From Pelomyxa schiedti (lineage: Eukaryota > Evosea > Pelobiontida > Pelomyxidae), in the NCBI GenBank assembly GCA_020536535.1, contig JAHLWZ010000399.1, forward strand, positions 688-43,115: a stretch of 42,428 nt of DNA, given 5' to 3'. Below the pieces are notes generated by a model, which had not been told where the DNA came from, ran no database searches, and saw only the letters and a list, made by a program, of their open reading frames with translations. Positions 22,101 through 32,324 of this stretch are shown here, in pieces. The translations under genes were made by a program, and so were the position numbers. Each line of letters begins with the position of its first letter. The first letter of the stretch is position 1.

Positions 22101-24657
22101 TGTTAGGAAAGGGAACAGTCCTTCCTGATACAGATCCCCAAAAGATACAGGCACAACAGTTGGAAGATAAACCAGGTGGCAGTATACAACTACCTGAAGA
22201 CAGTGCCTGAAGCCCCCTTAGCTATCAACTTACCAGGGACTAAATCAGATGAAGGGATTTCACGGTGGCACACAAGCCGACCACTTGTCGAGAGTTCAAC
22301 AAGTTCCTCCAATTGCCTTCGGTTACGCACCTAACAGGAGTGTCAGCGTCAATATAACTTGATAAACTGGCAACAAACTAAAACTTTTATCTGTCTTCGT
22401 TCAGCTTGCCACTAAAAGAAATGTTAGGGGAGGAATGTTTCTGGAAACAACTAACAAGTAAGTGCTCAGCAGGAGTAGGTGATGCACTTGAAACTGGGGT
22501 GGTGGATGTGCTGGATTGTGTGGAAGGTGTACTTGGTATGGAACGGCAAGGACGTGGTGATTGAGGTGGTGGAGAAAGGGGAGGAGGAATGTACTCATCC
22601 AGAGGAGGGGGTGGTATATACATTTCATTTGTGATATGTGATGAAGGAGTGGGTGTTCTGATACGAGATAACAATGTGAGAGGAGGTGGGGGAATAGAAC
22701 CCTCATTATTTATACAGGTGCTAGGTGGTGCAATATCTTGTAAAAATTCTTCAGCAAGATCTTGCAGGAATATCCCTTCGATGTCACTTGTTGGTGTGAA
22801 GAGAGCATGTGAGACGACTTGAGTGATGGATGATCGCCTCTTAGATCGGAGAGCAAGGGGGGTTCGAGATCTAGGAGGAGGAATGTCAATCTCATGTGTT
22901 GCTAGTCTTGCTTGATCAGTATGTGGAATTACGGGTATAGGTTGGAATTGCGGTTCTTTCTCAGGGGAAGTGCGAGAGGGTAGTTGTGGTGATGTCTGGA
23001 TGGTATTTTTTACAGTTGAGGGTGAGTTGTGAGAATCCAGTGTGGGTGATGATGAAGGTTGAGTCTGTTTTTGTGGTGCAGGGGATGGGGAACGTGAAGG
23101 AGATAGAGAAGGTGAGGGTGACAGAGAGCTTGAAGAGGAGGATGAGGATGACGATGAGAATGATGCCACCGATGGCAAGGATGTTGACAGAAGAGATGCA
23201 CAAGAAACAGATGCCGTGAGTGGCATGAAGGACGGAGGTTCCGCCGCAGCTTCAATAAGGCAAACATCACGGTTCGCACAACCATCGCGCTTGCCTGTGG
23301 CCAGACCCATAACCTTCTCCCTGGTCAGAACACCCCCAAAGCCCCACAGGTGAGACGTGGATGCTGCCGAACCCATTGCCAGCGACACAGGCAAATTCCC
23401 AGTCATCTTGCCAGTCCCAATTTCCGGGCTGCCGCCACCCACAACGCCAGGCGTGTCCCCAGAGCCCGAACTCGAACAGGAGCCGGAACTCGACCCAGAG
23501 CTGCAGCTTCCGCCGTTCCCAGTGCCACTGCGAGGGCGGTACTGCCTCAGCTGAATCGGCATGGCCTCCGCAGCATCCCCGCCAGCGCCGGGCTTGCCAC
23601 TGACGCCGCCACTCTCGTAAGCCCCTGCCCTGCTTCCTCCCGCGTTTCCGCGGTCACTGCTGTTGGTGCCACCACTCCCGCCGTCGTGTGGCGCGTTACT
23701 GCCAGAGTTCGGGACACCGGCGGTCGACCGGCTTCCGCGCGCGTGGCCGTGGGCGTGCTCGCGTTGGTGCTCGTGCCCGCGCACGTGGCCGTGCGCGTGG
23801 CTGCGGCTGCGGCTGCGGCTGTGGCCGTGGTGCCGCGGGTGGGAAGTGGCGCCGGACGAGGAAGCCGCCGCCGAGGACGACGAAGTCGTGGAGTGGCGCG
23901 AGTGGGTGCGCCTGACCGGCTCACGCACGATGACGACGCCGCTGTCGGCACGGCTGCGTTGGTGGGGCAGCTTATGCGGCGGCTGCTGGGGTGATTGGTT
24001 CTGTGCATTGCTGCTGTCTACTGGTTGGGGTTCCGGTTCCTTTTCTGTGGCTGTAGTTGGTGGTTGTGGTGGTGGAGGTTGTGGAGGTTGTGGTGGTGGA
24101 GGTGGTTGTTCAGCTGTTGGTGTCTGTGCCGGTGTCTGCACAGGAGCTTCGGGTGGTGGTGGTGGTGGACAAACAGGCTCTGTTGGGGTGGGATTGTGGG
24201 AGTGGGTGGGGCTCGCGGTTGGGGTGAGGTGCCGGGACGAGGAGGAGCGGCGGGAGCGGGAGCCGCTGGCTGGGGAGGAGGAGGCCGAGGCCGAGGCGGA
24301 GGCGGAGGACGACGAGGGGTGGCGGGGCCGCGTCGGGGACGGCATGGCCCCCAGCGGCGGCGGGCCCGGCGACGTGGCGGGCGAGATAGAGGACGGGGAG
24401 CACGGCGACGTCGCCCCGAACGACAAGGAGTCGGTGGACAAGGACAGGGCAAAGGGCAGCTGGGCCAGGGCCGCTTGCGCCTGGGCCTGCGTGGTCTGGG
24501 AGTGCTGCCTGCTGTGGTGGTGGTGCCGGGGCAGGTGGTGGTCCGCCGCCGGCTGGGCAGCTGCGTCGTCGCAGGACGAGGAAGAAGGGGGAACCCGAGC
24601 CGCCGTGCCCGGGGACGAGCTCGGCTCCCCCTCGGGGCGGCCGATTTCGTCCTTCAT
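19143..24657 (-). CDS. TKL-type protein kinase fused to a C-terminal beta-propeller
   Basis: The first exon (24657-22456) encodes over 700 residues rich in Ser, Pro and His, probably disordered. Kinase exons follow: 22411-22379, 22330-22194 (glycine loop GKLIAKGASGTVFR), 22088-21990 (catalytic Lys in EVALKKYSV), 21949-21857 (LYIVTEFIPH), 21810-21645 (ARGMSYLHSLEMIHRDLK), 21603-21591, 21547-21517 (ADMQPKII), 21472-21416 (DFGACRVVSRT), 21372-21298 (SYMAPEMF, VDVYSFG), 21251-21182 (LLWELLT), then RPDIPSEVP and SCWDNEPSHRPPF. Small exons at 20898-20874 and 20748-20734 carry the frame without a stop into propeller blades: NMLFVGSNGTVTAYDM, WTLFVATNGELHTVN, ALYVCGMGHVSLLDLRTG, TSLFVATGGILFCLDMYSG and GHWYVVNATDYTVIHKS, ending at TAA 19143. 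HRD, DFG and the VAIK-type Lys are present, so it should be active. Exon 21810-21645 has one base too many (run at 21761-21770), and another frame break lies near 20275. Confidence 0.82.
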
Positions 24658-24825
24658 CCCTTTTCTTTCGCTGTCGGGTGCACTTTTTTCACTTGTTGTG
24701 AACAAACAACGCCGCCAGTGTCCAACACCCTTGATTTCAACCCAATTGCCCGAAATCGATGGCACAAATTTGGCCTTTGCCGAAAGGGCAAAGGCAACGA
24801 AAAATAATAAAAAAAAACCAAAGCG
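24658..24825. promoter_or_regulatory. Divergent promoter region of kinase-propeller and FKBP genes
   Basis: Only 168 bases separate the two start codons of oppositely oriented genes, so their core promoters must share this space or lie in the 5' exons. The FKBP side has an AATAATAAAAAAAA-like A-rich stretch about 20 bases before its ATG. No defined transcription-factor site is claimed. Confidence 0.4.
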
Positions 24826-25463
24826 ATGGGGTTCACCAAGGAGATTATCAAGGTGCGCGCTGTACCCGTCCACGTTTTGCTTTCTTTTTGTTAGGATCGT
24901 TGTGAGACGGCGTTCTAAATAAATTGTACATAGGCTGGAAACGGACCTAGGCCAACAACTGGTAAGACCGTGACAGTGCATTGCACCGGCTACGGCAAAA
25001 ATGGGAACCTCTCTTTGAAGTTCTGGAGGTATTTAACCTTTTATTTATTTTCATTTTATTCCATTTTTTTTTTTTTTTTACCTTGTTGTTGTTACGGTAA
25101 CAACATTCCGTTAGCACAAAGGATCCTGGACAGACACCGTTTACATTCCAAATCGGGCTCGGCAACGTGATTAAAGGTTTGTTTGTTCCCGAAGAGTGAG
25201 TTTAGTTACTGTTTACAGGCTGGGACGAGGGCGTTCTTACCATGAATCTCGGTGAAGTTGCCAGAATTACATGCACCCCTGATTATGCCTATGGTGCTGG
25301 AGGTTTTCCGGCCTGGGGATATCCTTGCAATTAATTCTAACAACATACATAGCTATAGTAATAATCACTCTCATATAAACTGGTGTTTAATCCCTAACCC
25401 CTTCCCACAATAATGCCAAACTCTACCCTTCTCTTTGAAATTGAAGTACTGAAAATAGCTTGA
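24826..25463 (+). CDS. FKBP1: FKBP-type peptidyl-prolyl cis-trans isomerase
   Basis: Five exons: 24826-24852, 24934-25028, 25115-25176, 25219-25318 and 25409-25463. They sum to 339 bases, or 112 residues plus a stop, the size of a minimal FKBP12. The protein reads [11 protein letters not shown], then [70 protein letters not shown] and [12 protein letters not shown]. The drug- and substrate-pocket residues expected from FKBP12 are visible: Trp in GWDEG, Tyr in DYAYG and Phe in LLFEIEVL. The version with CTGYG and FWSTKDPGQ is the form common in plants and protists. The enzyme catalyses prolyl cis-trans isomerisation in the cytosol. Introns 1-3 are GT-AG; intron 4 is AT-AC (separate entry). Confidence 0.95.
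25319..25408 (+). other. U12-type AT-AC intron of the FKBP gene
   Basis: The 90-nt intron starts ATATCCTT, an exact match to the U12 donor consensus, and ends CCCAC. A branch-like TCCCTAAC lies at 25391-25398, 10-12 bases before the 3' end, the spacing U12 introns need. Splicing here restores [17 protein letters not shown], the conserved FKBP C-terminus. Reading through gives AWGYPCN and a stop. No GT-AG alternative gives the conserved frame. Confidence 0.88.
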
Positions 25464-25591
25464 GCCTCCAACCAAACAATCAAGCTACCATCCAACCCTT
25501 TTTCTTCCATTCTACAAGAAAATTGAAGCCTCAATTTCTTTACTCAAGATTTCTTTTGTTGCTTTTCTGTTTTGAAATAGAATCAAACACT

Positions 25592-26981
25592 CTACTGCCT
25601 CCCAATTGTAACCAGCCTGCAATAGTGGCTTGTGGCCAACCCAAACAAGAGCTCTAAGTCCTCATGCCGGAAGTACTTTACAACTTGCAGTTTAAACTTT
25701 GACAGATACTCATTGAGTCCATCTGGGGCATCTGGGAGACTTGATAGTGCTGGTTCGTTATGCTGTGCGAGTTTCTTGTGCATTTCTTGGGTCTCTCTAG
25801 ATTGCTCCGCGCCTGTAGGAGTTAAAAGGTATTACAAACGTAAGTAAAGAACCTGATATGAGTATTTCTACAAAGGACAACGCATTCTCGAATGTGGAGA
25901 TAACGCCCATGATCTCATCCACAGTTTTAGGAGGAAGATATAGCAAAAGGCCTTCTAGAATGAAATAAGTTCTGCAGGTGCGAGAAATGTGGCACTCGTC
26001 TAGGGCTTCAGATAACCCTTGGTTCAAGTTGAGAATGTGCATTTTCAGATGGGGCATATTTCCAACTCCATGGTTCCGTAGGACTTCCTTGTGAAAGTTA
26101 TTTTCGGTGATGGATTTACGGAAGTCACCATTTTTCCTATGTGTTTCTCCTCCAAATCAAATTCATGAACGGTGACGTTGTGCTTTTGGAACTCTTCAGA
26201 AAATCTGATTGCTCGGGAGTCAAATCCTGCACCCTATGGGGTTACAGTCAGCATTGGATATCAAGCAGAGTGCCCTTACAAGGATGATGACATTTTTTGG
26301 TTCATCGACACTCCTCTTGGTAATATCGTCCATTAATTGTTTATCACAAACCCAGAGTCTCGAACAAACATGTCCAATTAACCCACTGGTGGAACCCCTT
26401 TTGAAGAAAAAATCAGTGTGAGAATATTCAGGCATTGGGAATGAAATGGATAATACTTTGTTATGCGCTTGACTAAATAACGTGCAAAACAACTTGAAAG
26501 TCCAGATGGCAGAATTTTCATCAGATAGGAAAAAATGAACCTTGCATGGGGATCCAAGAACCAAGCAGCCACCTCGTCCTCACACAACCTTTCTTACTAT
26601 TTTGTCAGTTCCTGAAAGCGCTCTATCTACCCATGCCCAATATTCCTTAATTATTACCTTATACAAATACAGTAGTACAGGTATATGCGCAGGAGACGGA
26701 ATTACGAAATTCTCATCACGGTGGTTACAGAGCAAGGGGCGTTATTTATTACTTGGCCAAGGAGGCTGTATTCCACCACAAAAGTGAGGGTCGTCCTTCG
26801 GGAATGCAGCAGTGCGCTCAACGGGCAGCGGCACGAACGTTCCCACGGCGCGGATGGCCGCCACGCCCGCCGCCGTACCAGACTTATGGTAACGCTCCTT
26901 GCCAAATCTCGCACGCGCCCAGCGGTAGCAGCCAAAGACCGCGGCCACAGTGCACCCAACTACAAACCACCAACTAGCCAT
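25592..26981 (-). CDS. SAM-dependent methyltransferase (leucine carboxyl methyltransferase-like superfamily), membrane-anchored
   Basis: Starts at ATG 26981 with an N-terminal hydrophobic helix (WWFVVGCTVAAVFGCYRWA), then GVAAIRAVGTFVPLP and FPKDDPHFCGGI. Later exons give CEDEVAAWFLDPHARFIF near 26580, DDITKRSVDEPKNVIIL near 26300, SAM-binding motif I GAGFDSRAIRFSEEF near 26220, an acidic FDLEEKHIG strand end, and RTYFILEGLLLYLPPKTVDE near 25950. The last exon has EYLSKFKLQVVKYFRHED and ends at 25592. GAGFDSRA plus EGLLLYLP is the signature of the leucine carboxyl methyltransferase and related O-methyltransferases. The substrate is unknown. The N-terminal anchor would place it on a membrane, unlike the cytosolic PP2A methyltransferase. 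Confidence 0.78.
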
Positions 26982-27080
26982 TTTTGGATAACAATGATGA
27001 CCGATATGAAACACGTTTTTATTTTTGTTTTACGTTCCGTGTGGGTTTTTGTTTGGTTTGCACTTCCATTCTGGAAGTCT

Positions 27081-28625
27081 CTAGACATACTGGCAGCCAG
27101 AATAAGGAAGCCCAGAGCCCTGGATGGCTTCTTTGAACTCTGTGCAAGCAATTTTCATGGTTCCACACCCAAATGCTTTGTTTGGGTCTCCACATAGGTT
27201 GTGGAAGTTTTCGGCGGTCATCTGGAGTGGGGAGTTTGTCAAAGGAAATGGGTGATGTATAGAGTTACCTCCCAGGGTTTGCCAATGCCCCCCATGGAAT
27301 AATGGATCCATGAAACTTGGGCTGATGCTTCGCGGGGACTCACGTGGTTCCACCAACGAGAGAGCATCGGCTTTTTATCAGCCGTATCATAGCATAGAAA
27401 CTCAAAAAGTGGTAGTTCTATATTAGGGATCCTGATGACTTTCATGTGCAAGTCTTCTATGGCTTGATTTACAACCTACAAATGGGTGGTCAGGACAACA
27501 TACCCAGTCATTTTCGGTTCTCATTACCTCTCCATCATTCCACTTGGTTCGTTGAAAAACGACAAAAGCTTGTTTTTGCAATTTCAGGCTCGGCTTGAAC
27601 ACCATACGTGCTGTAAACCACTGGAAGTGGCTGTCTTCGTACCAATATCCCGCTGGCAGCTTGTTTAGATTAGTAAGTCTTGCAACGAAATAGACGTAGG
27701 AGTATTTACCGCAAAGGTGGTTACTTCATCAAGAGGAAAATCAAACAAGTAATCGGAGTTGTGAAGTTTCAGGCCATCAGTGTCGTGGTAGACAACACGG
27801 TCATACTGCTCCAGCCCCAAAGTGTAAAGTTTTATGCAGGATGTCTGCCATTCAGCCCAGTTTGTGCGACACTGCTCTCTCGTATACATGCAATGAATTC
27901 CTGCGTCTTCCATAATTTTCATCGTTTTTGAATTAACTCCGTCCATCACAACAGCCACCACATCAATGCGGGGGTTCATCCCAAATGCATAGAGCCTATT
28001 AAAAAAATTTCCTTATTACAAATATCTCATTAACAAACATAAATATAAAAATAGCACAAGTTTCAACGAGAAAGGCAACCGAACAATCTCGCAACCTTCT
28101 AGCATTGACAGCAGCCATCACGCCATAGTAATCCGAGGCCACATAGAATACATAGGCCCACCTCCCAGTGTTGTTACCGCCTTCCGGAGGGCACTCCCTC
28201 GTCGGCGTGATCACGCTGTATGGCACGTGTATGAGGTTGGCCTGTGGGTCGCTGGGCCGAGAAGCCCCATGCGCTGTATTCGCTGGGCTTCCGTTGGCGT
28301 CAATGGGACCCGCTGAGGGCAGAACCTCCGGCTCTGCACCCTTGGGTTCCGTGGTTTCCACGGCCGTTGGGGTTGTTGTTTGTTGCTCTTGTTCCTGGTC
28401 TTCTTGTGTGTGTTGTTGTTGTTGTTGTTTGCCACTCTGTGGCTCCTTGTGTCGTGGCTGTGGTTGTGCTGCTGTGTCTTTTTGTTGGTGTACGTGTTGC
28501 AGGGGAGCCGGTTTAGCGGGAGCGATGCGGGTGGCATCGGAGGACGAGAAGTACAACGAAGGGGCGAGGACCCCGAACACCACAACGAGAACCAGAATGA
28601 CGACAACAAGCGGCCACCGGTTCAT
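27081..28625 (-). CDS. Type II membrane glycosyltransferase, GT8 family
   Basis: From ATG 28625 the protein has a short cytosolic start (MNRWP), a signal-anchor helix (LVVVILVLVVVFGVL), then a Gln/Thr/Pro-rich stem of about 110 residues. The catalytic domain opens at WAYVFYVASDYYGVMAAVN. The next exon reads RIDVVAVVMDGVN, then WQTSCIKLYTLGLEQYDRVV and YHDTDGLKLHNSDYLFD; DTD is the metal-binding DxD motif. Exons near 27640-27300 give YWYEDSHFQWFTAR, then IELPLFEFLCYDTAD, then WIHYSMGGIGKPWE, the His-containing motif near the GT8 C-terminus. The last exon ends at TAG 27081. The layout is that of Golgi GT8 enzymes that transfer a sugar from a nucleotide sugar in the lumen. Donor and acceptor cannot be told. 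Confidence 0.85.
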
Positions 28626-29014
28626 GTGTATGGCACAAAATTTTCCACAATTCCAACTGTAATTCCGCCCTCTTCCTCGAAAGCTGGTTTTTTGGGGTCC
28701 GCCGGAAGAATTGGGGCTACACCGGGCGCTGATCACCCAAATCATCATCCAAATCAACGAAGTTGAGTTGACTGATTTGCCGGGAACCTCCTGTGAACGA
28801 AAGGAAAGTATTGCACCTGGATCGGATATGTTTTTTGAGCTGTGAGAATCCGAAAGTGGCAAGTAATCGGTGTGAGAGGTCGCACTGACCCGTGGTTTCC
28901 ATGCGGTGGATATCACATTACCAAGTGCCAACACAGTGTTGAAATCCTCACTTTTTTAACATAACAGCACGAGCAACCCAAGCCAGGCCAAAAAAAGAAG
29001 ACAAACACCTTCAC
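28626..29014. other. Upstream region of the glycosyltransferase gene
   Basis: It probably contains the promoter and 5' untranslated exon(s) of the GT8 gene. A minus-strand open frame covers part of it without family motifs. It ends at the assembly gap. Confidence 0.4.
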
Positions 29015-29114
29015 NNNNNNNNNNNNNNNNNNNNNNNNNNNNNNNNNNNNNNNNNNNNNNNNNNNNNNNNNNNNNNNNNNNNNNNNNNNNNNNNNNNNNN
29101 NNNNNNNNNNNNNN
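29015..29114. other. Assembly gap (100 N)
   Basis: Exactly 100 N, the usual placeholder for a gap of unknown size. The sequence to its right begins inside a dispersed repeat. Confidence 0.99.
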
Positions 29115-29250
29115 CAGCCGTTCGAGTGAAGGAATGATAAGAAAATCCGGAATTGGTGATCCGCTCAAGTTGGGGAGATGCAGAACAGTTACTGTATCCT
29201 TCATTGGAGTCCAACAAGTGGGACCGAGGGTAGAATAACTGATGACCATC
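29115..29250. repeat. 136-bp dispersed repeat, copy B
   Basis: Matches 1928-2063 in the same orientation with one visible difference. It abuts the gap, so its left end is not seen. Confidence 0.95.
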
Positions 29251-29263
29251 AGTATTCCCCAAA

Positions 29264-30265
29264 TCAACACCTGACAGACTTAAGTCTCAAGGAGGGGATC
29301 TCAAGCAGAGCACCAAAGATGATATTTCCAAAGGCATTCACTTCACCAGAGCACCGATCAAGATCAGAACTGAAATATACCTCAGGCGAGCAACAAGGAT
29401 CCAATAGAACCTGATGTGATTTATGGTGGTGCATACTGCCTAGAACAACTTGAAACTGCAACAGGGAATCAAGTTTAGAACTTGTGATTGACCCCAGCTT
29501 GTACATAATTGTGCAGGGTCAATCGAATTAGCTGCTTTTGTCGCTGCATCTGAAGTTTCCTCCAGTAACAGGCAACTTGCCCAGAGAAAAAGTCTTGCTG
29601 TGCTGGCAAGAAGAGCATCTTTTTTGTTCTTTAGTGATGAATCCCTATAGTCAGCAGAACAACCCATCCGTTGTTCAATTCGTTCTCCCGCTTCATCAAG
29701 TGAGCACTTTCCCCTCAGGTCAATCAATGAGTTTGCGTAGTTGGTTCAGCTCTTTCTTCAATGTTGCACAAGCCTAAAAAAAAAGGGTGTCACGAGGAGA
29801 GCTGTGAAACAGAATAATGGTACCTTTTAAAGATTGAACCTTGTTTCACTTCAAGTCTTTTTACTTTAGTCAGCGCGGTTTCTTGCATCTCCTTTGTGGC
29901 AGTAGTCAAAAGAACTGTCTTGTCGGGAACCCCAGTTTGGGAGTGCTGATGTGCCGGACTATGCAAGCATGGATAGCAAACAGGAACCCTGTATTCTGTG
30001 CAGAAAAAGTCATAAGGCTTTCCATGCTCCAAGCAACACTGAATATGGGCTGCCCTTCACAAAACAGTTTGTTACATGGTGGAAAGTTTGAAAAGGAATT
30101 GACATACTTTACTTCAGCCAGAGGGAGCCAACTCCAACTTGATGAAGTGGGGAATTTTTTTCGTGATTGCTTTTGCTTTTGGTGCTGTTGCTCCAGTGTT
30201 TCAGGAGAAGGAACCCTTCCAAGCAGAGTGTTGCACTCCGAAGTGAAGACGGTGAGGCTCTTCAC
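29264..30265 (-). CDS. B-box zinc-finger (TRIM-like) protein, 5' end uncertain
   Basis: The exon beginning near 30031 after a CAG acceptor reads CCLEHGKPYDFFCTEYRVPV, then CYPCLHSPAHQHSQTG. This is a B-box: C-x2-H, then C-x2-3-C pairs and the closing H-x-H. A helical stretch follows (ATKEMQETALTKVKRLEVKQG). The next exon (about 29772-29490) is a coiled coil: ACATLKKELNQLRKLIDL, then LDEAGERIEQRM and LLLEETSDAATKAANSID. The last part contains SPEVYFSSDLDRCSGEVNAF and ends at 29264. B-box plus coiled coil is the core of TRIM proteins, which usually are ubiquitin E3 ligases. I could not find a RING finger upstream, so this may be a RING-less member, or the first exons are missed. The region left of the stop is repeat DNA. 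Confidence 0.65.
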
Positions 30266-31420
30266 TCACCTCTGTGGGATGTGCTGTTGCGCGTCTGTGT
30301 GATAGTACCGTGGCAGGGTTTGGGCTCCCGTTGTTGCTGACTTTGGGCTTTGGTAGAAATGTGGAGGTGGGGTGGTAGAAATGGTGCTTCAGGATAGGGC
30401 GGTATGCCGTGGGGAGGGTTGTACTTGAGAATGCGAGCAAGAGCAAAAGCAAGAGCAAGCAGCCCTGTGCTGGCCAACCTCACACACACGGGGGCCTCAA
30501 ATATGAGGAAATCTGGTTTGTTCACTCGGCCTTGGATGTGCCGTGTGGTGCGGTGTTGCGGCGCTGCGGCCTGTTCTTTTCCGTTTGGCGGTCACCAAAA
30601 AAAAAAAAAAAAACCGTTGGGAGCGGCGAATCCGTTGGGCATGGGCGTGGGTGGCCCAAAAAAAAGTTGAATGCCGGACCGGGAACTAGGCGGCGGAGTC
30701 CGTTGAGCAGGCAACGCGGGAGGGTTTTTTTTTGTGACACGAAGGAGGGCGACAGACCGGGGGGGATCGTATCGGATCGCCTCGCCCGGCCTCGACTCGA
30801 CGGCGGCGTTGCGGGAACGCCGCTATTCAGCGGTTGTGCTTCCCGGTTGGACCGGATTCTGGTTCTTAGTGGTCTGTCTCACAACAGGGGGGCCACTCAG
30901 GGTCGCTCTCAGGCCCTTTTGGAGTGATACGAGTTTTTTGGGAGGTTCACCACCTGGGGAGTGTTTGAAGGTTGGCAGTATTGTTCATTATAACCAAAAG
31001 AGAGTGCGAGTGGGTGGAGTGGGTCCACAGGCATTCCCAACTCATGCTCGATTTCATCCCTGTCACCTGGTGACTGTTATAATCTTGATGAAACTGGTTG
31101 TCAACGGAATCGAGCAGGAGCAAAATCCTCCGATTTTTGCCCTCCGGTCCCTGGATGACGTAATGCCAGGGCACTGTGGACCACAGAGGCACCGAGTCGA
31201 AATTCAAGTACCACCGCAGTAACTACGCTTGATATGGACCTTCAGGAGGGTCTTCAAACCCAACAAAGCCGTGAGCAGGTGATTCCTCTTGGGAAGACAC
31301 AGTGCTAGAAATAAACCTCCAAAACACGAAACGGCATTTGCAAGCACCAAATTGAGCTGCCACTGGCTTTCACTTGGGTGTTCTGTTTGCCACACACACG
31401 TCCACGGACCTATTTTCGGC
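30266..31420. other. Region without a supported gene
   Basis: It is GC-rich in places with long A or T runs (30596-30613, 30724-30731). A minus-strand frame near 31080-30920 reads protein-like (DEIEHELGMPVDPLHPLALS), and a second one lies at 31207-31090. They may be exons of an unrecognised gene, but no splice chain could be fixed. Possible 5' exons of the B-box gene should also lie here. Confidence 0.35.
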
Positions 31421-31819
31421 ATGGTGAACAGTAAACTGGCGGCACGTGCTTTCTTTACCTTGAATTCCCCACCTACCTGGACTATTGTCGAAGTTCTGGA
31501 GATTCACCTCATTGTTGGAGTACCACTTTTTCTAATTGGTGGCATTATTGGAAAACGCACCGCTGGTTCGCTATAGCGCTCAAGCGATATTTTTCCCTTA
31601 CATTCCAATCCAGGATCGTTTTATGCTCTTGCCGTACAGCGAATGCAGTTAGAGAAATTCCGCCAATACCATGGCACCGAACTCTCCCCTTTCAGCTGGC
31701 TGCTGCCAGATTTCTTCCTTTCAGGTGAAAATTTGGCTTATCACCCAAGGAATACTTTAGCTAGCAACATGTCTTCACCAGTGCCATCTACACAGATCAG
31801 AGATGTTGAACATCTTTGA
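31421..31819 (+). CDS. Small single-pass membrane protein, unknown
   Basis: Three exons joined by GT-AG introns, starting at ATG 31421. Exon 1 reads MVNSKLAARAFFTLNSPPTW and has one hydrophobic helix, IHLIVGVPLFLIGGIIG. A phase-1 intron of about 45 nt (GTTCGCTA to AATCCAG) joins SFYALAVQRMQLEKFRQYHG and FSWLLPDFFLSA. A short intron leads to SNMSSPVPSTQIRDVEHL and TGA 31817-31819. The protein is about 110 residues. A short N-terminus, one helix and a basic, aromatic C-terminal half would suit an organelle or ER membrane subunit, but no family was recognised. All three joins keep the frame open, so the gene is probably real. Confidence 0.6.
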
Positions 31820-31932
31820 AGCTCTTTTGGGCCACGGCTATTCCAAGTGTATGCGGCATTTTGTTCCTCCGCGTTCATTATACTTATTGTTGTCACCGCC
31901 TCTATCAGACAACCGCTGTTACCTACTTCCAG

Positions 31933-32324
31933 CTATCTCTCTGGAAGATCATCGCTGGTGGTGGAAGTCTTTCCTGTGTGGAGGGCATGTACCTTTTCAA
32001 AGTTGATTTTTCCTAAGAAATTGATTCCTAACAGTTCAGTTCGCTGACGATTCTTGATAGGGACCAAAGTGCCTCCTGCATTAACTGTAAAGTTATACAA
32101 CTCAAGCAATTCTTTTAATGTGCCCACAGTTTGCTCCTCTTCTGGCAAACAATAGAGGAAAATCTGGAGGCCCCAAGGAAAGAAACACACTGTTGGACTA
32201 TTGCCATCTGGCATTTATCTACAACAGTGGGAAAGCACGAGATTAAGTCCAGGGCATTATTGTGCCTATGATCATGGTAACTCTTGCCGAAGCACCCGAG
32301 ACAAAGCAAATATAGTGTACTCAT
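31933..32324 (-). CDS. Hypothetical protein fragment
   Basis: Overlapping minus-strand frames read protein-like: STLYLLCLGCFGKSYHDH, then LQIFLYCLPEEEQTVGTLKE, then AGGTLVPIKNRQRTELLGIN and FLGKINFEKVHALHTGK, with a stop at 31933. A frame change near 32210, where one frame replaces the other, suggests an intron. No family was recognised and no start is fixed. It may be the 3' part of a gene, or a relic within the mobile-rich right part of the window. Confidence 0.3.

Noticed and set aside
23350-24922. Long plus-strand open frames of up to 419 codons
   Set aside because: They are mirror frames of the GC-rich Ser/Pro/His coding exon on the minus strand, with Gly/Trp/Arg-rich, unprotein-like composition.
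22387-24981. Using the longest possible start (24981) for the kinase gene
   Set aside because: It would overlap FKBP exons 1 and 2 on the other strand; the first ATG after the FKBP start region (24657) begins the low-complexity part cleanly.
25319-25330. FKBP ending at the stop just after AWGYPCN
   Set aside because: It would lose the conserved last strand (TLLFEIEVL), which is present 80 bases on in the frame given by the AT-AC junction.
30201-30458. RING finger at the start of the B-box protein
   Set aside because: Cys residues are too few and not spaced as C-x2-C pairs in any of the three minus-strand frames.
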